Source: RGIG464 sp045643185
Lineage (GTDB): Bacteria > Myxococcota_A > Bradymonadia > UBA4248
NCBI GenBank assembly: GCA_045643185.1
Contig: JAZUKH010000060.1
Location: 1 to 18,374 of the forward strand
Length of the DNA: 18,374 bases
Reading direction: 5' to 3'
Both the position numbers and the translations under genes were made by a program. This document shows positions 6,198 through 14,452 of the stretch, in pieces; within the stretch, counting starts at the first letter, position 1, and each line of letters starts with the position of its first letter. The notes under the pieces are model-generated. The model had not been told where the DNA came from, did not search any database, and saw nothing but the letters and a program-made list of their open reading frames with translations.

Positions 6198-8540
6198 ATG
6201 AATCTGAGTGGGCGAGTTTGGACGATACTAGCGGCGAGTTCATTGGTGTTGACGGCATGTACGGTCGAAGGCGACGATCAACAGACGTCACGTTCACCCG
6301 AGAATACGGTGGAAGCGTGCAGCGACAAGGTCGATAACGACCTGGATGGTTACGCCGATTGTGCCGACACCGAGTGTCAGGCGCTAGACATCTGTAAAAC
6401 CCAGCCAGATGATCCCAAAACCGACCTGGATTGCAGTGACCCGGCGAATGCCGACGCCTGTGGCGCAAAACCGCGTGAGGATAGTGAAGCTGCGTGCAGC
6501 GACAAGGTCGACAACGATGGCGACGGCTTTGTTGATTGCAAAGACGCCGACTGTGCGCGAACGAGTGTGTGTCATTCCGAGGTCACGACGCCCGAAAACA
6601 CAGAGTCCGCGTGCAGCGACAAGGTCGACAACGATGGTGACGGTCAGATCGACTGTGCTGACGCTGACTGCGCTTCGCTGAGCGTGTGTCACGGGGATGA
6701 TCCGACGCCCGAAAACACCGAGTCTGCGTGCAGCGACAAGGTCGACAACGATGGCGACGGTCAGATCGACTGTGCTGATGCTGACTGCGCTTCACTGAGC
6801 GTGTGTAAGAGCTCCGATAAGCCCGACGACGAAAATACGTGTAAGCAGATCTCCAAACTCGTGAAAGACGTGTGCGCTGGCTCGTCGACGCACGATGACG
6901 ATGACAAACCGACTTCGGATGACGCGATCAGTGCGCAGAAAAAGTTTGAGTCGTCCTGTCAGACGAAATGCGATGACGCAGCATGTGCTCAGTCGATTTG
7001 GTGCACGCTTTACACGACGGTGGATTCGGGCGAGCCCGGGATTAAGATCGCACCGACGGAAGATCTGAAAACGACGGAGGATGGCGGCGCTGTGTTGCTT
7101 GGCGTTGTGTTGACGTCAAAACCTGACCAAGAAGTTATGGTCGAGGTCTTTTCGTCCAATGAGACGTTTGGGATCGCGCAACCTGGCTATTTGACGTTTA
7201 CTTCGGACAACTGGAATAAGCCGCAATACGTGACGGTGACTGGACAGGATGACTCGGTTGAAAACGATCAGGTCTACAGCATTTACGCTTCGGTCGAAGT
7301 GGGCAGTAAGGCATGGACCAAACTCGAGACGCAGGAAATTCAGGTCACGCATATCGATAATGACGGCGGCGGTATGCCAGCGTCATTCGTGGTATCGCCT
7401 GACAGCCTTGAAATCGCTGAAAACGGCGTGGGAAGCACGTTTACTGTGTCTATTGGCACCAAGCCGACCGACGATGTCGTGGTCAAGATCGCCTCGTCGA
7501 ACGAGCGTGAATTCACGGTGTCGCCTGACAGTCTGACGTTTACGACCGATAACTACGTCGAGTCACAGACTGTGACGATCAAAGGCGTTGCCGACAAGGT
7601 GAAGGACGGCAACCAGAATGGCTCGGTGTTGTTCACGGTTGAAAGTTCCGATAAGCGTTTTAATGGGTTTACGATCGAAAACGTGGCGGTCACGGTGAAA
7701 GACAGTGATGACGTGACGACCGGCCTCGTGACATTGCGTGTGATGGCAGCCAACACGTCGTCGGGCAACTACCAATCGTACGACGATGGTGAAGGCATCC
7801 GTATTTTCAAGGCCGTCAAGCCTGATATCGTGTTGATCCAGGAATTCTCTTATGGCGAAAACAAGCCTGCTGACATTGAAACATTCGTGCGTAACACGTT
7901 TGGCAACGAATTTGTTTATAGTCGTGGTAGTGGTTCGATCCCCAACGGCGTGATCTCTCGTTATCCGATCGTTGAGACGGGCAGCTGGTCGGGCTCGGAT
8001 ATTCCTGACCGCAAGAACGAATGGGCGGTGATCGACATCCCCGGTGACAAAGACCTGTTGGCGGTCAGCGTGCATCTGCACACGAAGTCGGATATTCAGC
8101 AAAAGAATATGGACGAACTGGTGGCTAATATCAGTGAAAAGCTCAAAGACCAGGATTATTACGTGGTTTTGGGTGGCGATTTCAATACGGCAGGGCGCGA
8201 CGAAGTGAAAAAGCGTCTCGGCAGTCTGTTCGCGACCGAAGGTCCGTATCCTGTTGACCAGTTGTGCCATGACGGCACGAGTGCTGATCGTAAAAAGCCG
8301 CTCGACTGGGTCTTGGCGAGCAAATCGTTTGATGCGTTCAAAACGGGTACGACGATCGGTGAGACCACGTATGAGGGCGGCCACGTGTTCGATGCGCGCG
8401 TCTACGATTCGCTCAACGCCCTGTGCAAGGTGGCGCCCGTCAAAGCCGATGACTGTGGACCTGCGGCCGATGCTCAGAAAAACGAGACGAATATTCAGCA
8501 CATGGCTGTTATTCGTGACTTTGAGTTGACGGTGAAGTAA
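6198..8540 (+). CDS. surface lipoprotein with Ca-type repeats and EEP nuclease/phosphatase domain
   Basis: Starts at ATG 6198, six bases after GGAGGAG; a TTG at 6177 is rejected. Residues 1-20 are a lipoprotein signal ending in lipobox LTAC (Cys21). Four repeats of the form ACSDKVDNDGDGxxDCxDADC...C (about 40-66, 99-125, 137-164, 176-203) resemble MopE-type metal-binding motifs and thrombospondin type-3 loops, and probably bind calcium with disulfides. An Asp-rich linker follows. Two beta-sandwich repeats (about 281-390 and 396-503) share SSNE...LTFTxDN...VTxxG. Residues 510-780 form an endonuclease/exonuclease/phosphatase fold: Asn519 (AANTSSG), Glu549 (LIQEFS), SRYPI, His626/628 (VHLHTK), GGDFNT with Asp661/Asn663, LDWVL with Asp703, and His768 (QHMAVIRDF). 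All the usual catalytic positions appear to be present. Substrate may be extracellular DNA, a phospholipid or a phosphorylated metabolite, and the sequence does not decide. Confidence 0.9.
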   Translation: MNLSGRVWTILAASSLVLTACTVEGDDQQTSRSPENTVEACSDKVDNDLDGYADCADTECQALDICKTQPDDPKTDLDCSDPANADACGAKPREDSEAACSDKVDNDGDGFVDCKDADCARTSVCHSEVTTPENTESACSDKVDNDGDGQIDCADADCASLSVCHGDDPTPENTESACSDKVDNDGDGQIDCADADCASLSVCKSSDKPDDENTCKQISKLVKDVCAGSSTHDDDDKPTSDDAISAQKKFESSCQTKCDDAACAQSIWCTLYTTVDSGEPGIKIAPTEDLKTTEDGGAVLLGVVLTSKPDQEVMVEVFSSNETFGIAQPGYLTFTSDNWNKPQYVTVTGQDDSVENDQVYSIYASVEVGSKAWTKLETQEIQVTHIDNDGGGMPASFVVSPDSLEIAENGVGSTFTVSIGTKPTDDVVVKIASSNEREFTVSPDSLTFTTDNYVESQTVTIKGVADKVKDGNQNGSVLFTVESSDKRFNGFTIENVAVTVKDSDDVTTGLVTLRVMAANTSSGNYQSYDDGEGIRIFKAVKPDIVLIQEFSYGENKPADIETFVRNTFGNEFVYSRGSGSIPNGVISRYPIVETGSWSGSDIPDRKNEWAVIDIPGDKDLLAVSVHLHTKSDIQQKNMDELVANISEKLKDQDYYVVLGGDFNTAGRDEVKKRLGSLFATEGPYPVDQLCHDGTSADRKKPLDWVLASKSFDAFKTGTTIGETTYEGGHVFDARVYDSLNALCKVAPVKADDCGPAADAQKNETNIQHMAVIRDFELTVK
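6591..6806 (+). repeat. two near-identical 117-bp-period in-frame repeats
   Basis: Copies starting at 6591 and 6708 differ at only a handful of mostly third-codon positions over about 99 bases and encode the third and fourth acidic Cys motifs of the lipoprotein. The two earlier motifs (near 6315 and 6490) are more diverged. This indicates stepwise duplication, the last step being recent. Confidence 0.85.
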
Positions 8541-8570
8541 GTTTGATGCGGTTAATCATTGGAGAAAGGC

Positions 8571-8600
8571 TTGACCAAAAAAGTTCCATACGCGTATAAG
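8571..8600 (+). promoter_or_regulatory. sigma70-type promoter for ffh
   Basis: TTGACC (8571-8576), 18-base spacer, TATAAG (8595-8600): five of six matches at both hexamers. Transcription would begin near 8607, giving a leader of about 48 bases. The leader holds a small GGGAA/TTCCC hairpin (8614-8628) and the ribosome site GAGGA (8641-8645). Confidence 0.6.
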
Positions 8601-8654
8601 AGGCGGCTTTTTTGGGAAAAGAGTTCCCGATTTTAACAGTGAGGAAACACAGAC

Positions 8655-10214
8655 ATGTTTGAAACAATATCGAAAGGTTTTCGCGATATTACCGAACGCA
8701 TGCGTGGCGTGCGTGAATTGAATGAAGACAACATCGACGAAGCGCTTCGTGCGATCCGTGCGAGTCTTTTGGAAGCAGACGTTAACTATCACGTGGTGAA
8801 ACGCTTTTTGAACAACGTGAAAGAGCGTTCGTTGGGTGAAAAAGTGCGCGTGAGCGTGAAAGACGCGGAAGGCATTGTTCACAACGTTACGCCCGGTCAG
8901 CACTTCATTAAGATCTGCCAGGAAGAATTGGAAGCTTTGATGGGACCGGTCGACGACGAGCCGATCAAAATGGGTCCGAAGGCGCCGACCAAGATCATGC
9001 TCGTTGGTCTTCAGGGCTGCGGTAAAACGACGACGGCTGCGAAACTCTGTTACTGGCTCAAAGAACAGTATAAAGCTAAACCGTTGATGGTTGCTGGCGA
9101 CGTTTATCGTCCTGCCGCAGCCAAACAGCTTCAGGTCCTCGGCGAACAACTTGGCGTGCCTGTTTACACGCGTCCGGATGCTGACCCTGTCGATATCTGC
9201 ACGGAAGGTATCGAAGAAGCCCGTAAGCTCGGTTGCGACTTCGTGCTCTTTGATACGGCAGGTCGTCTGGCTGTCGACGATGTTTTGATGAGCGAACTCA
9301 CCGAGATCGTCGAAGAGACCGACCCCGAAAACATCTTCCTCGTTTGTGATGCGATGATCGGTCGTGACGCCGTTAATACGGCGGTTCAGTTCAACGAAAA
9401 GATCAACCTCGACGGCTTCATCATGACGAAACTCGATGGTGATGCCCGTGGTGGTGCCGCGCTCTCGATCAAGGAAGTTACCGGTAAACCGATCCGCTTC
9501 ATTGGTGAAGGCGAACAGGTCGAAAAACTCAAGATCTTCCGTCCGGATGGTCTCTCCAGCCGTATTCTCGGCTTTGGTGATATCGTCGACATCATGATGG
9601 ATTTTGAACGCGTCGTGGATGAAGATCGCGCTCAGAAAGATGCCCTCGAAATGCTTTCCGGCAAGTTCGATTTCTATCACTTCCTTGAACAGCTCAACAT
9701 GATCCAGCGCATGGGCTCTTTGCGTGAGATCATGGAACGTATGCCGTTCTTCTCTGGCATCGCGGATAAAGTTAATATCGATGACGGCGAGATCACCCGT
9801 ATCAAATCGATGATTCAGTCGATGACCACAGAAGAGCGTCGCGATCCGGATCTTATGTTCTCGCGTTCGCGTCAGGTCCGTGTGGCGCGCGGTTCCGGCC
9901 ATACCGTCAAGGATGTCACTGAGCTCATGCAGCGTTTCTCGTTGATGCGTGACATGATGGGCCGACTCGGTACTAACACGAGCTGGCTTTCCAAGATCCC
10001 TGGCCTCGGTCAGCTCAACAACATGCGTCAGCTTTCCAACATGGATTTCACCGATCTCTTCGGCTCCATGGTCAATTCTGCGCTTCCGACCGATCCGAGC
10101 GAATTGCTCAAAGGCCTGCCCAAAGGTTATATGCCTCCCGGGTATCATCAGCAGCTTACGAAAGAACAGAAACAGAAACGTAAGCTTGCCCGTATGAATC
10201 GCAAGAAAAAGTAA
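8655..10214 (+). CDS. ffh: signal recognition particle protein Ffh
   Basis: Cytoplasmic SRP GTPase that binds signal sequences on ribosomes together with 4.5S RNA and docks with FtsY for co-translational membrane targeting. The N domain (about 1-100) contains the usual ALLEADVNY-like segment (here SLLEADVNYHVVKRF). The G domain shows P-loop GLQGCGKTT (118-126), DVYRPAAAKQL (149-159), DTAGRL (200-205), TKLDGDARGG (258-267) and the closing loop RPDGLSSRILGFGD (296-309). The Met-rich M domain (about 335-440) carries the RNA-binding SRSRQVRVARGSGH (403-416). At 519 residues it is longer than the usual roughly 450. The extra length is mainly a C-terminal tail ending in a very basic LTKEQKQKRKLARMNRKKK-type stretch, which could aid RNA or ribosome contact. 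It has its own promoter and terminator, so it is probably monocistronic. Confidence 0.98.
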   Translation: MFETISKGFRDITERMRGVRELNEDNIDEALRAIRASLLEADVNYHVVKRFLNNVKERSLGEKVRVSVKDAEGIVHNVTPGQHFIKICQEELEALMGPVDDEPIKMGPKAPTKIMLVGLQGCGKTTTAAKLCYWLKEQYKAKPLMVAGDVYRPAAAKQLQVLGEQLGVPVYTRPDADPVDICTEGIEEARKLGCDFVLFDTAGRLAVDDVLMSELTEIVEETDPENIFLVCDAMIGRDAVNTAVQFNEKINLDGFIMTKLDGDARGGAALSIKEVTGKPIRFIGEGEQVEKLKIFRPDGLSSRILGFGDIVDIMMDFERVVDEDRAQKDALEMLSGKFDFYHFLEQLNMIQRMGSLREIMERMPFFSGIADKVNIDDGEITRIKSMIQSMTTEERRDPDLMFSRSRQVRVARGSGHTVKDVTELMQRFSLMRDMMGRLGTNTSWLSKIPGLGQLNNMRQLSNMDFTDLFGSMVNSALPTDPSELLKGLPKGYMPPGYHQQLTKEQKQKRKLARMNRKKK

Positions 10215-10225
10215 CTTGTCATAAG

Positions 10226-10249
10226 GAGCCGCCTCGGGCGGCTCTTTTT
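10226..10249 (+). terminator. rho-independent terminator after ffh
   Basis: Stem GAGCCGCC (10226-10233) / GGCGGCTC (10237-10244) with a TCG loop, followed by five T. It begins 12 bases after the ffh stop. Confidence 0.92.
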
Positions 10250-10378
10250 ATGACCAGTTGTTAAGCCGTTTCAGCTTGTTGTTCCGGGCTGCGTTGGGTG
10301 GAACTTTCGTGCCGTTATCGGTGCGTATCAAAAACTTAGTTGTAACGTTAATAAAAATTGTGAGTAAAGCGTCCGATC

Positions 10379-11371
10379 ATGTCCTCAGATAACGAAATTG
10401 ATTCCAAAAAAGACCAGGATCAGAAAGCTTCGACAGGTGTTGAATCTGATCCGGTCACCAATGAAAAAGCCAGTGAGGACGATTCTGCTAAAGACGCTTC
10501 AAAAGACGCTTCAAAAGAGACACGAACCGATCAAGATACCGAGGAACACTCGCCTGATGATGATCTGCCACGTCTGAAAGACTATTGTTGCGTGAACCAT
10601 CCCGACAAAAAGGCCTACACGGTCTGCACGCGGTGCGGTAAATTCGTCTGTTTTGACTGTTTCAACCCGTTGCCTTTTTCGATCTGTCGTGATTGTTTCA
10701 GCGCCGAAGACGCTGTCGTCATGCGCACTTCACATTGGGACAACGTTCGTTTTCTTGCGGAGATACCAGGGGCAACGAATCACGTTCCGCGCTCTGTCAA
10801 AGACCTTCCTTATGCACTGAAACAAGTCGTGAGGGGACGTCCTGGTTTCTTTTATATCGGTAAAGAGGCGCCTTACTGGTTTTCATTTTTGTTTGCCTGG
10901 CTTGCCGTTGCGCCTGTGACGGTCGTGACCCAGTTAGTGCATCCACCTCATATCGATTTCGAAAAAGTGAATCCCGAGATCGTTGCGCGCCTTGGCGAAC
11001 AAACGGTGCGTCAGGTGATGGAAAACGTCAATGGCATGAGCGTGTCGACGTTGGTCATTGTGGCACTCGTTTCTGCGGCGCTTCAGATCGTGCTTTTTGA
11101 CACCGCCTATTTCGTGGCGATTCGCGCCATTATGTCGGACAAGCTCACGTGGCGTGAATGCGGTAACACGATCAACTACTGCATGCTTCCGCTCATTCTG
11201 GGCGTGCTTGCTGTGTATTTTGACTGGGCGCTCGTAGGCATGCTTGCCATCTTTTTGATGTTGATCAAAGCCTCGGTCGCCATGCGCGTCATTGCGAACT
11301 GCACGTTTTGGCGCGGAACGTTTGCGATGCTGTCATTCATGGTGTTGATCTTCGCCATGGGGTTGCTCTGA
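10379..11371 (+). CDS. B-box zinc-finger and Yip1-like membrane protein
   Basis: Residues 1-65 are a polar, Lys/Asp/Ser-rich, likely disordered tail. Residues 70-106 form a B-box-like zinc module: Cys71, His74, Cys83, Cys86, Cys91, Cys94, Cys103 and Cys106 in the order CxxH...CxxC...CxxC...CxxC, enough for two zinc ions. From about 140 there is a Yip1-like membrane region with four to five hydrophobic spans (about 167-188, 222-247, 267-284, 285-305, 313-330). The family has unclear roles in bacteria and is common in Myxococcota-type genomes. The zinc module and tail probably face the cytoplasm and mediate protein contact. The ATG at 10379 has no clear ribosome site and no alternative in-frame start is near, so initiation may be weak or leaderless. 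It sits alone between the ffh terminator and murF. Confidence 0.85.
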   Translation: MSSDNEIDSKKDQDQKASTGVESDPVTNEKASEDDSAKDASKDASKETRTDQDTEEHSPDDDLPRLKDYCCVNHPDKKAYTVCTRCGKFVCFDCFNPLPFSICRDCFSAEDAVVMRTSHWDNVRFLAEIPGATNHVPRSVKDLPYALKQVVRGRPGFFYIGKEAPYWFSFLFAWLAVAPVTVVTQLVHPPHIDFEKVNPEIVARLGEQTVRQVMENVNGMSVSTLVIVALVSAALQIVLFDTAYFVAIRAIMSDKLTWRECGNTINYCMLPLILGVLAVYFDWALVGMLAIFLMLIKASVAMRVIANCTFWRGTFAMLSFMVLIFAMGLL

Positions 11372-11423
11372 TAAGCTTAATTTTTGATTTTTTCCCTGTT
11401 GGTTCCAATATGTTAAGTTTGTG

Positions 11424-11458
11424 AGCCCTGTTTTGCGTTCGACGAATGTGGCAGGGCT
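11424..11458 (+). other. leader hairpin upstream of murF
   Basis: AGCCCTG (11424-11430) pairs with CAGGGCT (11452-11458) across a 21-base loop, just before the murF ribosome site. There is no T run, so it is not an obvious terminator. A weak promoter-like pair TTGATT-N17-AATATG (11384-11412) precedes it. The hairpin could be a leader structure or chance. Confidence 0.3.
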
Positions 11459-11484
11459 GAATAACGAACCATCGGGAGAAAATC

Positions 11485-12987
11485 ATGGAAGAAAAGATCA
11501 TTTCGCTGTTTAGTGTGGACGAGCTGGCTGAAGCCATGGACGCGACGGTGACGCATCGTCGCGAACTGCGTTGCACGGGCGCGTGTACGGATTCCCGTAA
11601 AGTCACCGAAAGTGATTTGTTTCTGGCCTTAATTGGAGAGCGCTTCGATGCGCATGCGTTTTTGAATGACGTTTTGGCCAGAGGCTGTCGAGCTGTCGTG
11701 GTCTCTAAAGCGGTTGACGTGCCAGAAAACTGCGTCGTGTTTCGCGTCGACGATGTTGAAAAGGCATTTGGGCGACTGGCTCGTGCGGTCATTGAGCGAC
11801 GTCGTAGCCTGGGCAATTTTGCGACGTTCGGATTGACTGGCTCGTATGGCAAAACGACGACGAAAGAATTGCTCGCCGCTTTGTTGACGTATAAGGGCTA
11901 CAACGTTTTGAAGACGGAAGGCAACTTCAATAACTTCATTGGTCTGCCGATGACGGCGTTGCGCCTGACGACGGCACATGATGTAGCCGTGTTTGAGATG
12001 GGGGCGAGTGCGCCGAAAGAAATTGAGTATTTGGCGAGTATCGCTCAACCGGAGTATGGGCTGATCACGGGCGTTGGGCCTGTTCATCTTCAAGGTTTTG
12101 GCACGATCGAAGGCGTTGCCGAAGGCAAAGGCGAACTGATCCGGTCACCACGTATGAAGGTCATGGCTTTGCCGCAAGCCATTCATCATTTTTACGTGGA
12201 TGAAAAGAATGACCAGGTCGATCTCTATCGCGCGGTGGGCAAAATGTGCATGCCGCAGCCAAAAATACCCAGCGGTGTGTCGGTCACTTGGGTCGGCGAA
12301 GGCGCTGATCATTATTTTGACAATGTCACACCGCTCGTCGACGGCTGCGATTTTGACTACGTTGTCTGTGGCACCAAACACCGTGTTCATTTGCCGTTGT
12401 TGGGCGGACACAATGCCTCGAATGCTGCACTCGCCTTGACGTTGACGGCGTTCGTGCCATCAAAGGCAAGTGGCGACGGGGCTTGTTCACACGGTTGGAC
12501 GACCGAAGCGATCAACGAGGCCGTTGCCAAAGTCGTGTTGCCGTCTGGCCGCTTGGAAAGGTGGGATGCGTCCAACCACGTGATCTTTTTGCACGACGCT
12601 TACAACGCGAATCCGGCCAGTGTGAAAGAGGCACTTGCCTTGGTCGCTCAACTGGCCGTTACGGAGCATCGTTGCCTCGTCCTTGGCGATATGCTCGAAC
12701 TCGGTGAGACCAGCGACGAACAACACCTCGCTGTGGGGAAACGCGTCGCCTTGTTGGGCGCGAAACGTCTGCTCTGCGTCGGTAGTTCCGCTGTGCATCT
12801 GCGCGAGGGCGCGATCTCGGGCGGGATGAATCCACAAAGTATTTTCTGCGTCGAAAAGGATAATCTTGAAACGGGGCTTCAGTGGCTCGAAAAAGCTTTT
12901 GAACCCGGTGACCTCTGCCTCATTAAAGGAAGTCACGGCATTCATCTGGAGCGCGTCCTCGACTATTTTAAGGCTGAAAAACACTAG
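11485..12987 (+). CDS. murF: UDP-N-acetylmuramoyl-tripeptide--D-alanyl-D-alanine ligase MurF
   Basis: Cytoplasmic ATP-dependent ligase that adds D-Ala-D-Ala to UDP-MurNAc-tripeptide, the last soluble step of peptidoglycan precursor synthesis. The N-terminal UDP-binding domain has TDSRKV (35-40) and the DLFLALIGERFDAH segment (44-57). The central ATPase domain has P-loop TGSYGKTTT (118-126), NNFIGLP (149-155), FEMGAS with Glu171, and EGKGEL with Lys215, the likely carbamylated Lys. The C-terminal part shows GGHNASNA (307-314), DAYNANPAS (371-379, diagnostic of MurF), LGDMLELG (400-407) and KGSHGIHLE (481-489). At 500 residues it is slightly longer than the usual 450-470. The start is set by GGGAG six bases upstream. 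It is followed by the 96-bp repeat and then mraY. Confidence 0.97.
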   Translation: MEEKIISLFSVDELAEAMDATVTHRRELRCTGACTDSRKVTESDLFLALIGERFDAHAFLNDVLARGCRAVVVSKAVDVPENCVVFRVDDVEKAFGRLARAVIERRRSLGNFATFGLTGSYGKTTTKELLAALLTYKGYNVLKTEGNFNNFIGLPMTALRLTTAHDVAVFEMGASAPKEIEYLASIAQPEYGLITGVGPVHLQGFGTIEGVAEGKGELIRSPRMKVMALPQAIHHFYVDEKNDQVDLYRAVGKMCMPQPKIPSGVSVTWVGEGADHYFDNVTPLVDGCDFDYVVCGTKHRVHLPLLGGHNASNAALALTLTAFVPSKASGDGACSHGWTTEAINEAVAKVVLPSGRLERWDASNHVIFLHDAYNANPASVKEALALVAQLAVTEHRCLVLGDMLELGETSDEQHLAVGKRVALLGAKRLLCVGSSAVHLREGAISGGMNPQSIFCVEKDNLETGLQWLEKAFEPGDLCLIKGSHGIHLERVLDYFKAEKH

Positions 12988-13022
12988 GTCAGATCATTCA
13001 ATGAGGTCAAGCGCCGCAGGCA

Positions 13023-13118
13023 GAGGGGGTAGCGGCGTATTTCGTATTTTCGTAGAGATGTGTGGAACACACGTCTCTATGAAAATTCGAAATAGACGCG
13101 TAGGGGGAGATTTCCCCC
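13023..13118. repeat. 96-bp structured repeat, copy 2
   Basis: Same plan and orientation as 3705-3802: GAGGGGG (13023-13029), a long imperfect hairpin (13039-13093) starting ATTTCGTATTTTCGTAGAGA and ending TCTCTATGAAAATTCGAAAT, then GGGGGA-N4-TCCCCC (13103-13118). The loop region differs from copy 1 (GTGTGGAACACAC instead of GCAAAAGTTTGC), yet pairing is kept on both sides. It lies in the 277-bp gap between murF and mraY, the rest of which (to 13264) is AT-rich and holds no other feature I can support. Confidence 0.8.
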
Positions 13119-13264
13119 GCCTCCCAAAATTATACAATTTGCCCAAAAATAAACTCTAAAATTCGCCCAGAAGCCGGTTTGGATTTATCACTCAAGCGTT
13201 GACGTGGCTCGCGCAAGGGTGCATGAGCTTTTCTTATATCGATTCAAACAGGAGTTCTGGTTCG

Positions 13265-14404
13265 ATGTTATATTTTCTCTACGATTTGAGGGAGTATTTC
13301 ACGCCGTTTAACGTCTTCGGCTATACTTCATTTCGTGTTGTCATGGCGATCATCACGTCGCTTTTGATGGGTTTGATGTATCCGGCTTTTATTAAGCAAC
13401 TCGTCGAAAAGCAGGTGGGACAACAGGTCCGTTCGGATGGGCCGCAAACGCATCTTAAAAAACGTGGAACGCCGACGATGGGCGGCAGTCTGATTCTGTT
13501 CAGCGTTGTGATCTCGACGCTGTTATGGGCTGACCTTACCAATCATTTTGTCTGGATCATCCTGTTATTGACGACATTTTTCGGTGGTGTCGGGTTTATC
13601 GACGACTATCTTAAAATACGCGAGAAAGGAAGTCGCGGCCTTCCTGGACGATGGAAACTCATTCTACAGTTCGCGATCTCCGGTCTCATGATGCTTGTTT
13701 TGTTCAACGATCCTGCGTTGAGCAGCTATACGACTGATCTTTATTTGCCTTTTGTCGCAGCCGATAAGTTTTCGCTTGAGTTGCATCCCGTGCTCTATTC
13801 GATCTTTGCGATGTTCGTGATCGTGGGCACGTCGAATGCGGTCAATTTGACGGACGGCTTGGATGGTCTGGCCATTACGCCTGTGTCGATTGCGGCGGCG
13901 ACGTTCCTGATCCTGTGTTATGTCGCAGGCACGACGATCTTGCTGCCCATGCAGCTTGATGGCGGGCAGACCATCATGGCTTCGTTCGATATGGCAGAGT
14001 ATCTCAAGATCCCGCACATTACCGGTATTGCAGAGCTCTCGGTCTTTGCAGGCGCCATTATCGGCAGCGGTATCGGATTTTTGTGGTTCAATTCATATCC
14101 TGCACAGGTCTTCATGGGGGATCTTGGCAGCCTTTCGCTGGGCGGTGCTATTGGTTCACTCGCCGTGCTGAGTAAAAACGAACTGCTCAGCATCATCATT
14201 TGTGGTCTGTTTCTGCTCGAAGCCATTTCCGTCATTACTCAGACGACCAGTTTCAAACTTACTGGCAAACGTGTCTTCAAAATGGCGCCCATCCATCATC
14301 ACTTTGAACTCAAAGGATGGGCAGAGCCAAAAGTCATCGTTCGTTTTTGGATCATAGCTCTCCTGCTCTCCCTGATTGCGTTGACCAGCCTCAAGATCAG
14401 GTAA
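13265..14404 (+). CDS. mraY: phospho-N-acetylmuramoyl-pentapeptide-transferase MraY
   Basis: Integral membrane enzyme that transfers phospho-MurNAc-pentapeptide from UDP to undecaprenyl phosphate, forming lipid I on the cytoplasmic face. The start at ATG 13265 gives the classic opening MLYFLYDLREYFTPFNVF and is preceded by AGGAG (13250-13254); the TTG at 13199 would add 22 unsupported residues. Motifs in the 379-residue product: KKRGTPTMGG (65-74), the metal/catalytic Asp pair in DDYLK (113-117), NLTDGLDGLA (194-203), MGDLGSLSLGG (284-294) and the HHHFELKGW loop (344-352). About ten membrane spans are visible. Length is slightly above the usual 360 because of a longer mid-region before VAADKFSLELHP. 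It lies between murF and ftsW, as in division and cell-wall clusters, but murD is missing. Confidence 0.97.
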   Translation: MLYFLYDLREYFTPFNVFGYTSFRVVMAIITSLLMGLMYPAFIKQLVEKQVGQQVRSDGPQTHLKKRGTPTMGGSLILFSVVISTLLWADLTNHFVWIILLLTTFFGGVGFIDDYLKIREKGSRGLPGRWKLILQFAISGLMMLVLFNDPALSSYTTDLYLPFVAADKFSLELHPVLYSIFAMFVIVGTSNAVNLTDGLDGLAITPVSIAAATFLILCYVAGTTILLPMQLDGGQTIMASFDMAEYLKIPHITGIAELSVFAGAIIGSGIGFLWFNSYPAQVFMGDLGSLSLGGAIGSLAVLSKNELLSIIICGLFLLEAISVITQTTSFKLTGKRVFKMAPIHHHFELKGWAEPKVIVRFWIIALLLSLIALTSLKIR

Positions 14405-14409
14405 CTTCG

Positions 14410-14432
14410 ACGGGGCGCCTCCATCGCCCCGT
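14410..14432 (+). terminator. hairpin between mraY and ftsW, possible attenuator
   Basis: ACGGGGCG (14410-14417) pairs with CGCCCCGT (14425-14432) around a 7-base loop, followed by GCACTTTTC. The T run is short and displaced, so it is probably leaky. It could reduce rather than stop read-through into ftsW. Confidence 0.5.
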
Positions 14433-14452
14433 GCACTTTTCGGGAGAACATC

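Noticed and set aside
7563..8501. 312-codon open frame antisense to the lipoprotein gene
   Set aside because: It mirrors the EEP coding region, whose motifs are clear on the plus strand, and has no domain or ribosome site.
8556..10148. 530-codon open frame on the strand opposite ffh
   Set aside because: It lies wholly antisense to a certain ffh gene. Its Arg/His/Phe-rich composition is a by-product of the sense codon bias, and it has no recognisable domain.
13199..13264. Upstream TTG start for mraY
   Set aside because: The ATG at 13265 has AGGAG upstream and yields the standard MraY N-terminus.
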